Assembly (NCBI RefSeq): GCF_003671715.1
Contig: NZ_RAIF01000006.1
Coordinates: 378,144-421,332 of the forward strand
Direction of reading: 5' to 3'
Length of the DNA: 43,189 nt
DNA from: Streptomyces sp. E2N166
GTDB taxonomy: Bacteria; Actinomycetota; Actinomycetes; Streptomycetales; Streptomycetaceae
The notes under the pieces were generated by a model. It was not told where the DNA came from. It worked only from the letters and a program-made list of their open reading frames with translations, and made no database searches. Shown piece after piece: positions 7,430-15,012 of this stretch. The position numbers were made by a program, and so were the translations under genes. Each line of letters begins with the position of its first letter. The stretch's first letter is position 1.

Positions 7430-8854
7430 TCAGCCGACGGGCGGCATGTCGGTGGGCGTCGAGTCGAGTCCGGGCCTGCGCTCACGCCAGGCCCCCCGGG
7501 TGAAGTCGGGGATCTCGACGGGGCGGCCGCCCCTGGCCAGCGACGTGACACTCAGGGGGACGGGCGCGCACCAAGCGGCGGAGTCGTAGACGTCGATGTC
7601 CGGCACCAGCCCCGCCCGCATCAGCTGGACGGTGCGCCACTGCAGGACGTAGTCCATGCCGCCGTGGCCGCCGTTGTTGGCGGCGTCGTCGCCGACCTTC
7701 TGCCACAGCCAGTGGTCGTACTCCTTGCGGTAGCCCTCGAAGTCGCGCCAGGAGTGGCCGCTGTGGTCCGGCTCGACGTAGATCCGGGCACCGGTCGGGG
7801 AGGGCCCCGCGTAGTCCTCGACGATGCCGCGGCTGCCGGCGAGGGTGTTGATCCGGCTGTACGGCCGGGGCGAACTCACGTCGTGCTCCGCCCGGATCGT
7901 CCTGCCCTTCTCGGTTTCGATCATGCAGGTGACCAGGTCACCGTTGATGTAGGTCTCCTTCCAGGAGGGGTGGTCCCTCGGCACGAAGCGCGCACGGTAG
8001 TCGGCCAGTCCCTTGGGGGCGGTCGCGGTGGCGCGCAGTGTGGCCATGCGGTCGCCGCGGTTGATGTCCATGGCCGCCGCGATCGGGGCCAGCCCGTGCA
8101 TGGGGTAGAAGGAGGCGGTGCTGCGGGTGTGCCACAGCCGCCGCCAGGAGTCGGTGTAGTAGGTGTCGGAGAAGAGGAGTTCGCGCAGGTCGTGCAGGTA
8201 GCCGCCGTGGCCGTTGGTGATGTCCCCGAACAGGCCGTCGTGCGCTCCCTTGAGCATGGCCAGTTCGTTGCGGCCGTAGCTGCAGTTCTCGGACAGGAGC
8301 AGATGCCTGCGGGTGCGCTCGGAGGTGTCGACGAGGTCCCACAGCTGACGCAGTTCGGTCGCGATGGGGAGCTCGACCAGGGCGTGCTTGCCGCTGAGCA
8401 ACGCCGCCCTGCCGTGTTCGTAGTGGAACTCCCACGGTGTGGCGATGTACACCAGGTCGATGTCGTCCCGCCGGAGCATCCGGGCGTAGGAGTCGGCGGA
8501 GCCGCCGTACTCGGCGGGGCGTGGCTTGCCCTTGCTCTCCAGGCGGTCCGCGGCGCGCTTCGCACGGTCGGCGCGGATGTCGCAGACGGCGGTCACGGTA
8601 CAGCCGGGGACGGCCGCCCAGCCGGTGATCATGCCGCCGCCCCGGTTGCCGAGGCCGATGACGCCGACGCGGACGGTTCCAAGGGCGTCGAAGGGCACCC
8701 CGATCATCGACTTCTGGCCGGGCCCGCGACGGGGCGCCGGTGCGGCCGCCGCCGACGCGGACGGGGCCACCCCGGTCATCCCGGCCGCGACCGCACCGGT
8801 GGCGACGGCCGAGCCCAGAAGCAGTCGGCGTGAGACAGCGGGCGTTTCGGACAT
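7430..8854 (-). CDS. GH109 alpha-N-acetylgalactosaminidase, Tat-exported (Gfo/Idh/MocA fold)
   Basis: A 474-residue protein with a twin-arginine signal (SRRLLLGSAVATGAVAAG, ending near SASAAAA) and a Gfo/Idh/MocA NAD-binding domain (VRVGVIGLGNRGGGM, then CDIRADR). The rest matches GH109, the NAD-dependent retaining glycosidases acting on alpha-linked GalNAc. Characteristic stretches are VDTSERTRRHLLLSENCSYG, YLHDLRELLFSDTYY, MHGLAPIAAAMDINRGDR, GGHGGMDYV and PDFTRGAWRERRPGLD. Tat export fits a folded protein carrying NAD. GAGGAG precedes the ATG. The GntR regulator lies 215 nt upstream on the same strand, so joint transcription is possible. GH109 is well supported; the natural substrate is inferred from the family. 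Confidence 0.88.
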   Translation of the reverse strand: MSETPAVSRRLLLGSAVATGAVAAGMTGVAPSASAAAAPAPRRGPGQKSMIGVPFDALGTVRVGVIGLGNRGGGMITGWAAVPGCTVTAVCDIRADRAKRAADRLESKGKPRPAEYGGSADSYARMLRRDDIDLVYIATPWEFHYEHGRAALLSGKHALVELPIATELRQLWDLVDTSERTRRHLLLSENCSYGRNELAMLKGAHDGLFGDITNGHGGYLHDLRELLFSDTYYTDSWRRLWHTRSTASFYPMHGLAPIAAAMDINRGDRMATLRATATAPKGLADYRARFVPRDHPSWKETYINGDLVTCMIETEKGRTIRAEHDVSSPRPYSRINTLAGSRGIVEDYAGPSPTGARIYVEPDHSGHSWRDFEGYRKEYDHWLWQKVGDDAANNGGHGGMDYVLQWRTVQLMRAGLVPDIDVYDSAAWCAPVPLSVTSLARGGRPVEIPDFTRGAWRERRPGLDSTPTDMPPVG

Positions 8855-8900
8855 GACGGCAACACTCCTCGTGGGCGGTCGGCATCACGGGCGGGGCACG

Positions 8901-8967
8901 GTCGGGCGTTGTCGGGCACGGCGAATCGCGGTGGAGCTCGGTCGGGCCCGGTCGGGCGCGGTCGGGC
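8901..8967. repeat. GTCGGGC heptamer array in 10-bp register
   Basis: GTCGGGC occurs at 8901, 8911, 8941, 8951 and 8961, all at exact multiples of 10 bp, in the gap between the GH109 start (8854) and the GntR stop (9070). Copies spaced by about one helical turn face the same side of the DNA, as in cooperative operator arrays. Function unknown. Confidence 0.6.
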
Positions 8968-9069
8968 TGCGGAGCGCTTTCGGGGCACGACTCTGCGGGC
9001 TCAGCCGTTGCATGTCAATACGTGCTCGATACATAGCCGTTCCGAGCATCTCCGCGCACCGAAAGGGCG

Positions 9070-9915
9070 TCACATTCCGTCCTGCACCACTCCGCGCGTC
9101 GAGAGCGTGACGGGGTCTCCGTTCGTGAAGTCACCTGGCGGGATGCCCGGGTGATGCCCCTCGCGCGAAGGCGGCGCCTGGTCCCGCGGGCCCAGGGTGA
9201 GCCGGGAGACGATGCGGTAGCGGTCGCCGCGGTAGAGGGAGTGCACGTACTCGACCGGACGGCCGCGCGTGTCGGTGGTCAGGCGCTCGAAGAGCAGCGC
9301 CGGGGACAATTCCGGTACGTCGAGCAGATCGGCCTCCGCGCGGGTCACCACGGTGGGTTCGATCGACTGCACGGCCTCGCTGACCCGGACGGCGTGCCGC
9401 TCGTTCAGGTGCTCGTACAGGTCGCCCTGCTCCAGTTCGTCACTGGTCAGGTCCGAGACGAGGCCGGCCGGGACGTGCAGGTACTCGATGGCCATGGGTG
9501 AGCCGTCGACCAGCCGCAACCGGGCCACGTAGTGGATCTGCGCCGCCGGCGACATGCGCAGCTTGCGGCCCACCCGGGCACCGGCGGGCAGGGTACGCAC
9601 CTCCAGCAGTCTACTGGTCCAGGCCCCCGCGGCCGGCGGCAGGCTGAAGGCCCGCCGGTCGGAAACCAGTTCCTGGGTGATCTTCTCGGCGGCGACGAAC
9701 ATGCCCCGGCCGTGCTCGCGCACCAACAGCCCGGCGACCACCAGCTCATCGACCGCGGCGCGCAACGTCGGCCGGGACACCCCGAGTTCGGCGCACAGGG
9801 TGCGCTCGGAGGGAATCGCGTCTCCCGGGCGCCGTTCCTCGACGAGTTCCAGGATCGCGTCGCGGACACGCTCACGCTTGAGCACCGCACCGGAGGCGGC
9901 GGCGTCGATCTCCAT
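9070..9915 (-). CDS. GntR family regulator with UTRA domain (DasR-like)
   Basis: A 281-residue GntR/HutC-subfamily regulator. The winged helix lies at about residues 12-78 (PGDAIPSERTLCAELGVSRP, then EHGRGMFV). A UTRA effector domain at about 105-245 includes LRLVDGSPMAIEYLHVP and the C-terminal VEYVHSLYRGDRYR. This is the architecture of DasR, which senses GlcN-6-P or related amino-sugar phosphates. About 35 residues beyond the domain are less conserved. The gene is divergent from the sugar ABC operon at 10141, and the gap contains several ACTGGT-type half sites, so it most likely represses that operon and itself. The inducer is probably a phosphorylated or oligomeric amino sugar, by inference. 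Confidence 0.87.
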   Translation of the reverse strand: MEIDAAASGAVLKRERVRDAILELVEERRPGDAIPSERTLCAELGVSRPTLRAAVDELVVAGLLVREHGRGMFVAAEKITQELVSDRRAFSLPPAAGAWTSRLLEVRTLPAGARVGRKLRMSPAAQIHYVARLRLVDGSPMAIEYLHVPAGLVSDLTSDELEQGDLYEHLNERHAVRVSEAVQSIEPTVVTRAEADLLDVPELSPALLFERLTTDTRGRPVEYVHSLYRGDRYRIVSRLTLGPRDQAPPSREGHHPGIPPGDFTNGDPVTLSTRGVVQDGM

Positions 9916-9928
9916 GCAGTACTCCCGT

Positions 9929-10122
9929 AACTGGTCTGCTGGTCAGCAGAGTTTACCTGTCCACATCGGTCGCGAACCAGCCACACAACGCGACGCCCGG
10001 CCGAAATACCCCTCATACGCGAGGGGTTGACGGCCTCATTGGTCCATGCCACCTTCGACCAACGCCGACTGGTAAGCCGCGCATCCCTTACTGGTCAAGT
10101 GCGGGTGCTTCGTCCCTACCAG
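9929..10122. promoter_or_regulatory. Candidate GntR operators in the divergent promoter region
   Basis: Repeated half sites: CTGGTC at 9931-9936 and 9939-9944 (the latter inside CTGCTGGTCAGCAG, 9936-9949), an inverted pair TTGGTC (10039-10044) and GACCAA (10057-10062), ACTGGT at 10068-10073 and 10090-10095, and ACCAG at 10118-10122. DasR-type sites are built from ACTGGT/ACCAGT halves, so these are good candidates for the divergent GntR protein. The copies nearest 10141 would overlap the leader of the ABC operon. Confidence 0.6.
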
Positions 10123-10140
10123 CTCTCCCAGAGGTGAACC

Positions 10141-11406
10141 GTGAAGTACCGCCCGCTCGCCCTGTTCTCCACGCTGGTGCTCAGCGCCGGGCTCGCCGCC
10201 TGCTCCTCGTCCGGCGACGCGTCGGACGGCGCCGGCGGCAGAACCGCCCTCGACGTGTGGCTCATGCGCGACAGCGTCTCGGCCGACTTCCAGAAGCAGT
10301 TCGAGACCGGCTTCGAGAAGTCCCACCCCGACATCGACCTGAAGATCCAGATACAGGAGTGGGAGGGCATCGGTGAGAAGGTCACGGCGGCTCTGGCCAG
10401 CAACGACGCCCCGGACGTCATCGAGGTCGGCAACACCCAGGTCGCCCAGTACGCGCAGAGCGGCGGCCTCACCGACCTCTCGGACCGGGTGGCCGAACTC
10501 GGCGGGAGCGACTGGCTCAAGGGTCTCGCCGAGCCCGGGGCGTACGACGGCAAGCAGTACGGCATCCCGTACTACGCCGCCAACCGGGTCGTGATCCACC
10601 GCACCGACCTGTTCGAGAAGGCCGGTGTGGGCGCCGCCGGGATCAAGACCCGGGACCAGTGGATCGCCGCCACCGGCAAGCTCGACAAGGGCGGCACGCA
10701 GGGCATCTACCTGCCCGGACAGAACTGGTACGTCCTGTCCGGCTTCGTCTGGGACGAGGGCGGCGACCTCGCCGTCGAGTCCGGCGGCGAGTGGAAGGGT
10801 GGTCTCGACAGCCCCGAGGCGCTGCGGGCCATGGACTTCTACCGGCGCCTCCAGGCCCTCGGCAAGGGCCCCAGGGACTCCGACGAGGCCCAGCCGCCGC
10901 AGGCGGAGGTCATGGCGAAGGGGCAGGTCGCCCAGATCATCGCCGTTCCCGGCGGCGCCAAGGTCATCGAGGAGAAGAACCCCGAACTCAAGGGGAAGCT
11001 GGGCTTCTTCCCGATCCCCGGCAAGACCGCCGGCCAGCCGGGCGCCGTCTTCACCGGCGGCTCCGACCTGGTCGTCCCGGCCGTCGCCGCGCACCAGGAG
11101 GAGGCCTTCACCTTCATCCGGGAACTGACCGGAGACGCCTGGCAGAAGAAGCTCGCGGTCGCGATGAGCTACGTACCGAACAAGACCACCCTCGCGGGAG
11201 CCGTCTCCGCCGACCCCGGCACCGCCGCCATGGCGGCCGGCGCCGTGAACGGACACGCCACGCCCAACACCCCGCAGTGGGCGGCGGTCGAGGCGAAGAA
11301 CCCGATCAAGGAATACATGACGGCCGTACTCACCGGCCGCGACGCCGGGTCCGAGGCCGCCAAGGCGTCCCGGACGATCACCGACACGCTCAACAGCGAC
11401 TCCTGA
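10141..11406 (+). CDS. Sugar ABC transporter substrate-binding lipoprotein
   Basis: A 421-residue family 1 extracellular solute-binding protein. The signal ends in LSAGLAACSSS, a lipobox with the lipidated Cys near residue 21. The mature part has typical maltose/chitobiose-binding motifs: SHPDIDLKIQIQEWEG, APDVIEVGNTQVAQYAQSGG, YDGKQYGIPYYAANRVV. It is anchored to the outer face of the membrane and hands sugar to the two permeases that follow (39 nt downstream). A GTG start with GAGG at 10131-10134 fits. The gene order SBP-permease-permease-hexosaminidase behind a divergent GntR gene is like the Streptomyces dasABC chitobiose system, but that exact substrate is not proven. Confidence 0.88.
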   Translation: MKYRPLALFSTLVLSAGLAACSSSGDASDGAGGRTALDVWLMRDSVSADFQKQFETGFEKSHPDIDLKIQIQEWEGIGEKVTAALASNDAPDVIEVGNTQVAQYAQSGGLTDLSDRVAELGGSDWLKGLAEPGAYDGKQYGIPYYAANRVVIHRTDLFEKAGVGAAGIKTRDQWIAATGKLDKGGTQGIYLPGQNWYVLSGFVWDEGGDLAVESGGEWKGGLDSPEALRAMDFYRRLQALGKGPRDSDEAQPPQAEVMAKGQVAQIIAVPGGAKVIEEKNPELKGKLGFFPIPGKTAGQPGAVFTGGSDLVVPAVAAHQEEAFTFIRELTGDAWQKKLAVAMSYVPNKTTLAGAVSADPGTAAMAAGAVNGHATPNTPQWAAVEAKNPIKEYMTAVLTGRDAGSEAAKASRTITDTLNSDS

Positions 11407-11445
11407 CAGCAGCCGCCCCCGACACCCCGAGGACCAGGAGGCGCC

Positions 11446-12426
11446 GTGTCGACCGTCCGTGAGCGGAGTGGGCCGCGCAAGGTCAGCCGCCCGCCGCGCG
11501 CCGCCCCCGGACGCCCGGGCGGGCGTGACGGGGCCCGCCCGGGCTCCCTCTGGCCGTACCTGCTGATCGCGCCCGCCGTGCTGGGCATGCTCTACCTGCT
11601 GGTCTATCCCCTGGCCCGCGCCGTACTCATCTCCTTCCAGGACTTCCGGCTGCGCCAACTGATACTCGGCGACGCCGACTTCGTCGGACTGCGCAACTAC
11701 CGCACCCTGCTGGGCGACCCCCAGTTCTGGGAGGTGGTGCGCCGGACCTTCGTGTTCATGGCCGTCAACGTGGCCGCGATCATGGTGCTGTCCACGCTGG
11801 TCGCGCTGATGGCCGAGCGGCTCGGCAGGGCGGCCAGGACCGTGGTCCTCAGTTCCCTGGTGCTGGTGTGGGCCGTACCCGTGGTGGCGGCCACCACCGT
11901 CTTCCAGTGGCTGTTCCACTCCGAGTTCGGCATCGTCAACGAGACCCTGACCGGTCTCGGCCTCTCCTCGTACGAGGGTTACACCTGGTTCGCGCACGGC
12001 GGTACCGCGTTCGCCATCGTCGTGGTCCTGATCGTCTGGCAGTCCGTGCCGTTCGCCGCGATCACGCTCTACTCGGCCCTGGTCACGGTGCCGGCCGAAC
12101 TGTACGAGTCGGCGCGGATGGACGGCGCGGGCGGCGCGCGCGTCTTGCGCTCGGTGACGTTCCCGCTGATCCGGCCGATCTTCATGCTGGTCCTGTCCCT
12201 CGAAGTGATCTGGACTTTCAAGGCGTTCGTGCAGATCTGGGTGATGACCTGCGGCGGGCCGGGTGAGGCCACCACCATCCTGCCGGTGTACGCCGTGCAG
12301 ACCGCGCTCGCCGGACAGCGCTACGACCTGGGCTCCGCCGCCTCGATGCTCACGGTCCTGCTGATGAGCGGCGTCCTTGTCCTGTACTTCCGTCAACTGT
12401 TCCGTCAGGAGGGTGAGCAGCTGTGA
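11446..12426 (+). CDS. Sugar ABC transporter permease, MalF-like
   Basis: A 326-residue inner-membrane permease. A Pro/Arg-rich cytoplasmic N-terminus (about 40 residues) precedes six expected membrane segments, the first being YLLIAPAVLGMLYLLVYPLA. The EAA loop that docks the ATPase reads ESARMDGAGGARVLRSVTFP. The GTG start follows AGGAGG. Its stop overlaps the next permease start (GTGA at 12423). No ATP-binding subunit is encoded nearby; in Streptomyces such importers usually share the multitask ATPase MsiK, which I assume here. Confidence 0.9.
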   Translation: MSTVRERSGPRKVSRPPRAAPGRPGGRDGARPGSLWPYLLIAPAVLGMLYLLVYPLARAVLISFQDFRLRQLILGDADFVGLRNYRTLLGDPQFWEVVRRTFVFMAVNVAAIMVLSTLVALMAERLGRAARTVVLSSLVLVWAVPVVAATTVFQWLFHSEFGIVNETLTGLGLSSYEGYTWFAHGGTAFAIVVVLIVWQSVPFAAITLYSALVTVPAELYESARMDGAGGARVLRSVTFPLIRPIFMLVLSLEVIWTFKAFVQIWVMTCGGPGEATTILPVYAVQTALAGQRYDLGSAASMLTVLLMSGVLVLYFRQLFRQEGEQL

Positions 12427-13274
12427 GCACCTCGCGCCCCTCGGCCCGTCGCGCGCTGCGCCGCCTCCCGCTCCACGCCGCCGCCGCGCTCACCGTGGTG
12501 ATCTGCCTGTTCCCCGTGTACTGGATGGTCACGACCGCCTTCAAACCGTCCACGGACATCCAGTCGTACGACCCCCGGCTGATCCCCCGCGCCTGGACGT
12601 TCGACCACTTCCGGCGGGCGGTCGGCGCCGACGGCTTCGCCCTGTTCTGGCGCAACAGCATCCTGGTCACCCTCAGCGCCGTACTGCTGGCCCTGGTCGT
12701 CGCGCTCGGTGCCGCGTACGCCGTGGCGCGGCTGCGCTGGCGCGGGCGCAGGCAGTTCGTGCTCGCGGTGTTCATCGCGCAGATGGCGCCCTGGGAGTCA
12801 CTGATCATCCCGATCTACATCATCTCCCGCGACACCGGCATGCTCGACCGGCTCCCGACACTCACGCTGATCTACTTCATGATCACGCTGCCGTTCACGG
12901 TGATCGTGCTGCGCGGCTTCATCGCCGGCATCCCGCCCGAACTGGAGGAGGCCGCACAGGTCGACGGCTGCACCCGGGCCGGTGCCTTCCGCAAGGTCGC
13001 CTTCCCGCTGCTGGCACCCGGACTCATGGCCACCTCGCTGTTCGGCTTCATCACCGCGTGGAACGAGTTCACCTACGCCAACTTCCTCATCATCAAGCAG
13101 CAGGACAGCCGCACGCTGCCGGTGTGGCTCTCCTCGTTCCAGTCGACCTTCGGCACCGACTGGGGGGCCACGATGGCCGCCTCCACCCTGTTCGCCCTGC
13201 CCGCGCTGGCCATCTTCCTCGCTCTGCAACGCCATGTGGCGGCCGGGCTGGCCTCGGGCGGCGTCAAGGGCTGA
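12423..13274 (+). CDS. Sugar ABC transporter permease, MalG-like
   Basis: A 283-residue partner permease with six predicted membrane segments, beginning AAAALTVVICLFPVYWMVTT. The EAA loop reads EEAAQVDGCTRAGAFRKVAF and the C-terminal part contains TAWNEFTYANFL, typical of the MalG/DasC type. Its GTG overlaps the preceding stop by GTGA, implying translational coupling and equal amounts of the two permeases. The hexosaminidase gene begins 65 nt downstream. Confidence 0.9.
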   Translation: MSTSRPSARRALRRLPLHAAAALTVVICLFPVYWMVTTAFKPSTDIQSYDPRLIPRAWTFDHFRRAVGADGFALFWRNSILVTLSAVLLALVVALGAAYAVARLRWRGRRQFVLAVFIAQMAPWESLIIPIYIISRDTGMLDRLPTLTLIYFMITLPFTVIVLRGFIAGIPPELEEAAQVDGCTRAGAFRKVAFPLLAPGLMATSLFGFITAWNEFTYANFLIIKQQDSRTLPVWLSSFQSTFGTDWGATMAASTLFALPALAIFLALQRHVAAGLASGGVKG

Positions 13275-13339
13275 CCGCGTACGCCGTCCCCCGTCCGCCT
13301 CCCCGCCCGTCGTGCACCGCCGACCACCGGAGCCGTCCC

Positions 13340-14917
13340 GTGGAACTGCCACGCCCCGAACTGGCCCTCGTGCCCCGTCCCCGCCGCGTCTCCACCCGCT
13401 CCGGCCGTTTCCGGCTCGACGCCACGACCCGGCTGCGGGTCACCCCGGGAGCCGAGGCGGCCGCGAACCTGCTGCGCACCCTCCTCGCGCCGGCCACCGG
13501 ACTACGACTGGAGGCCGCCGCCGACGGTGCCTTCGTCCTCGCGCTCGACCCCGCCCTCACCGGCCTCGGTGACGAGGGCTACGGCCTGACCGTGAGCCCC
13601 AAGGGAGCCCTGCTGCGCGCCGCCCACCCGGCCGGGCTCCTGCGCGGAGTGCAGACGGTGCGGCAACTCCTGCCCTACGACGCCCTGTCCGAGCGGCCGG
13701 TGCGCGGCGTCGCCTGGGACCTGCCCGCCGTGGAGATCACCGACGTACCCCGCCACGCCTGGCGCGGCTCCATGCTCGACGTGGCCCGGCACTTCCAGCC
13801 GGTGCCCTACCTGCGGCGCTACGTCGACCTGATGGCGCTGCACAAGCTGAACGTCTTCCACCTGCATCTCACCGACGACCAGGGCTGGCGGATGCCGGTG
13901 GCCGCCTACCCCAGGCTCACCGAGGTCGGTGGCCGGCGGACCGAGTCGATGGCCGGCCCCGCCGGCAGCGACCGCTTCGACGGAGTACCGCACGGCGGCT
14001 CGTACACCCGGGCCGAACTGCGGGAGCTGGTCGCCTACGCGGCCGAGCGCGGGGTGACCGTACTCCCGGAGACCGGCGTACCGGGACATGTCCGCGCCGC
14101 CCTGGCCGCCCACCCCGAGCTGGGCACCGACCCCGCGCGCCGCCTGGACGTGTGGACGCACTGGGGCGTGTGCGAGAACGTCCTCGGCACCGACGACCAC
14201 GTCCTGGACTTCTTCCGCACGGTCCTGGACGAGGTGATGGACGTCTTCCCCTCGCCGTACGTCCACATCGGCGGCGACGAGTGCCCCACCACCGAGTGGG
14301 AGCGGAGTCCGGCGGCGCGGGCCCGCGCCGCCCGTGAAGGACTTCCGGGCCCCCGCGCGCTGCACCCCTGGTTCATCGCCCGCATGGCCGGGCACCTCAT
14401 GCGGGCGGGCCGCCGGCCGGTCGTCTGGGCCGAGAACGACGTCCCCCTCCCCCTGGAGTGCACGGTGATGAGCTGGCGCGACCCCGGACACGCCCGCGCG
14501 GCGGCGGAGCGCGGGCACGAGGTCGTCCACGCCGAACACCGCACCACCTACTTCGACTACGCGCGCGGTCACGGCGCCGGGGAACCCCCCGGCCAGCCCG
14601 GCATCGTCGTCGACCTGCGCACGGTGTACGACGTGGATCTCGCGCCGCCGACGCCGGATCCGCGGGTCGCCTCCCGGGTGCTGGGCGCCCAGGGGCAGTT
14701 GTGGACCGAGTTCGTCCAGACGCCCGAGCACATCGAGTACCTCACCTATCCCCGGCTGTGCGCGCTCGCCGAGCGGGTCTGGGACGGCACGTCGGGCTGG
14801 CGGGACTTCACCGCCCGGCTGACCGGGCACCGGGCCCGTCTGGACGCGCTGGACGTCCCGCACGCCGACCCGCCGCCCACCGTGTCCGTACCGCCGCGGG
14901 TGGGCGGCGTCCGCTGA
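13340..14917 (+). CDS. Cytoplasmic beta-N-acetylhexosaminidase, GH20
   Basis: A 525-residue GH20 enzyme. An N-terminal GH20b-like domain (about 1-125) precedes the catalytic barrel: GSMLDVARHFQPVPYLRRYV, LHLTDDQGWRMPV, PETGVPGHVRAALAA, and the catalytic Asp-Glu pair in HIGGDECPTTEW. These enzymes release terminal beta-linked GlcNAc or GalNAc by substrate-assisted catalysis. No signal peptide is present, so it should act inside the cell on imported di- or oligosaccharides, which matches its place after the ABC importer. The GTG start at 13340 (MELPRPELALVPRP) is preceded by CCGGAG. The longer reading frame upstream overlaps the permease and is not expected to be translated. Confidence 0.88.
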   Translation: MELPRPELALVPRPRRVSTRSGRFRLDATTRLRVTPGAEAAANLLRTLLAPATGLRLEAAADGAFVLALDPALTGLGDEGYGLTVSPKGALLRAAHPAGLLRGVQTVRQLLPYDALSERPVRGVAWDLPAVEITDVPRHAWRGSMLDVARHFQPVPYLRRYVDLMALHKLNVFHLHLTDDQGWRMPVAAYPRLTEVGGRRTESMAGPAGSDRFDGVPHGGSYTRAELRELVAYAAERGVTVLPETGVPGHVRAALAAHPELGTDPARRLDVWTHWGVCENVLGTDDHVLDFFRTVLDEVMDVFPSPYVHIGGDECPTTEWERSPAARARAAREGLPGPRALHPWFIARMAGHLMRAGRRPVVWAENDVPLPLECTVMSWRDPGHARAAAERGHEVVHAEHRTTYFDYARGHGAGEPPGQPGIVVDLRTVYDVDLAPPTPDPRVASRVLGAQGQLWTEFVQTPEHIEYLTYPRLCALAERVWDGTSGWRDFTARLTGHRARLDALDVPHADPPPTVSVPPRVGGVR

Positions 14918-14971
14918 GCGCCGGTGCCGGCCGGTTCACCCTCGTGCCCCCACGCCACGTGTCACCACCGA

Positions 14972-14993
14972 GGCTTCCGCACCGGCGGAAGCC
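14972..14993 (+). promoter_or_regulatory. Inverted repeat before the CBM3-GH16 gene
   Basis: GGCTTCCG (14972-14979) and CGGAAGCC (14986-14993) form an 8-bp dyad with a 6-nt spacer, ending 8 nt before the ribosome site AAAGGA (15001-15006). It could be an operator, a leader hairpin or a weak terminator of the preceding hexosaminidase gene. Confidence 0.4.
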
Positions 14994-15012
14994 GTTGCCG
15001 AAAGGACTCCCG

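Noticed and set aside
7430..8854. Generic Gfo/Idh/MocA sugar dehydrogenase
   Set aside because: The NAD-binding fold is shared, but the Tat signal and GH109-specific segments (HGLAPIAAAMDINRGDR, GGHGGMDYV) favour an NAD-dependent glycosidase.
10036..12396. 786-codon minus-strand frame opposite the ABC transporter genes
   Set aside because: It overlaps two well-supported genes and contains repetitive Asp/His/Gln-rich sequence with no family motif. It is a shadow.
12377..13339. Upstream in-frame extension of the GH20 gene
   Set aside because: The extension overlaps the second permease and reads as Arg/His/Pro-rich noise. GTG 13340 has a ribosome site and gives a proper GH20 N-terminus.
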